Of a stretch of 64,000 nucleotides of DNA, positions 63,365-64,000 are shown piece after piece (positions within the stretch are counted from its first letter, which is position 1; each line of letters opens with the position of its first letter). The position numbers were made by a program, and so were the translations under genes. The stretch is from Paenalcaligenes faecalis (GTDB lineage Bacteria > Pseudomonadota > Gammaproteobacteria > Burkholderiales > Burkholderiaceae_B): assembly GCF_027557445.1 (NCBI RefSeq), contig NZ_CP106841.1, positions 730,001 to 794,000 of the forward strand, given 5' to 3'. Below the pieces are notes generated by a model, which was not told the origin of the DNA, did not search any database, and saw only the letters and a program-made list of their open reading frames with translations.

Positions 63365-64000
63365 TGAAACAAGTGGCGTATAAATACCGATTTTACCCCA
63401 CCCAAGAGCAAGCTGCATTCTTGGCGCATACCTTTGGTTGTGTTCGTTTCACCTATAACGCCGCGCTTGGTTTCTCTAAAGAACAATACGAGTTAGGCAA
63501 TAAAACCAATTACCACGATTGGAACAACCACCTCAATCAGCTTAAACGCAGTCCAAAGCACGCTTGGTTGAAAGACGTCTCTAGCGTGCCGTTGCAGCAG
63601 TCGCTTCGCCATTTGCAAAAAGCTTTCCGTTCCTTTTTTGCCTCAGGGTTTGGTTACCCGAAATTTAAGCGTAAACAGGCAAAACAATCGGCCAGCTATA
63701 TGAACAACGCCTTTAAGTGGGACGCTAAGGCGCTATCGCTCACGTTGGCGAAAATGAAACAGCCATTAAAAATCCGCTGGTCGCGTTTGTTCACGGGAAC
63801 ACCTAGCTCATTGACCGTGTCTAAAACAAAAACAGGCAAATATTTTGTGTCTATTTTAGTAAAAGAAGCGGTTCAACTGCTGCCCGAGGTGAGTAAAACG
63901 GTGGGCGTGGATGTGGGCATTGCGGAGTTAGCGGTTTGTTCTGATGACCAGCGGTTTACTAACCCGCGTTTAACGAATAAATACGCTAAAAAACTGGCTA
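63365..64000 (+). CDS. tnpB: TnpB-type RNA-guided nuclease (IS200/IS605 OrfB), 3'-truncated by window edge
   Basis: An open frame from GTG 63365 (AGGAGAGG upstream) runs to the window end, 212 codons seen of a usual 370-400. VKQVAYKYRFYPTQEQAAFL is the classic N-terminus, followed by FGYPKFKRK and the start of the RuvC domain GVDVGIAELAV with catalytic Asp183. Its omega-RNA and the remaining RuvC residues would lie downstream. No transposase gene lies upstream, so it may be another tnpA-less element. Confidence 0.93.

Overview
The window reads as a chromosomal segment of a betaproteobacterium of the family Alcaligenaceae, with moderate GC by eye. The main evidence is gene order: ompA-ubiG-gph beside gyrA-serC-pheA-tyrA-aroA-cmk-rpsA-ihfB-lapA-lapB-rfaE1-hldD. 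The tmRNA encodes the tag ANDERFALAA, as in Bordetella. I cannot fix the genus from sequence alone.

Layout. 1-4400: the end of a GDT1/MneA-type cation exporter, a fused S-adenosylmethionine decarboxylase/spermidine synthase, a glycosyltransferase, a polysaccharide deacetylase and a nucleoside 2-deoxyribosyltransferase. 4401-6120: an IS200/IS605-type element without transposase that carries an iscB RNA-guided nuclease gene and a structured upstream RNA (probable omega-RNA). It sits between the Shine-Dalgarno sequence and the start codon of the deoxyribosyltransferase gene. 6199-6937: two small unknown genes. 6985-23391: an eleven-gene, tightly packed minus-strand operon. It combines SrfA/SrfB/SrfC-like proteins (membrane protein, Hsp70/actin-fold ATPase, P-loop GTPase) with two von Willebrand A proteins, a LolCDE/MacB-like ABC transporter pair, a formylglycine-generating-enzyme-fold protein, two coiled-coil lipoproteins and another single-pass membrane protein. 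23580-23770: a decayed IS3-family transposase fragment. 23871-25973: a Tat-exported PhoX-type phosphatase.

26116-37256 is a complete type II secretion cluster (gspG-H-I-J-K-L-M-N-D-E-F on the minus strand, with gspC and a short gspO divergent). Its GspC has no PDZ domain and its GspO no methyltransferase domain. 37320-37688 is tmRNA, followed by sstT. 39133-63200 is mostly core genome: ubiquinone and outer-membrane genes, gyrA, aromatic amino-acid genes, ribosomal protein S1, IHF beta, LPS assembly and heptose genes, comEA, cysM, mltB, a histone-deacetylase-family protein, the electron-transfer flavoprotein with an acyl-CoA dehydrogenase, and rplS. A 48-codon gene behind a perfect LexA box lies before rplS. 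The window ends inside a tnpB gene.

The most notable points are: (i) the srfABC-centred envelope operon, which looks like a trans-envelope NTPase machine of unknown function; (ii) the iscB insertion, whose predicted guide matches its own empty site; (iii) GyrA with Phe83 and Ala87, the classic double quinolone-resistance positions; (iv) AroA with Ser at the Pro101-equivalent position, known from glyphosate-tolerant alleles; (v) the LexA-controlled microprotein gene.
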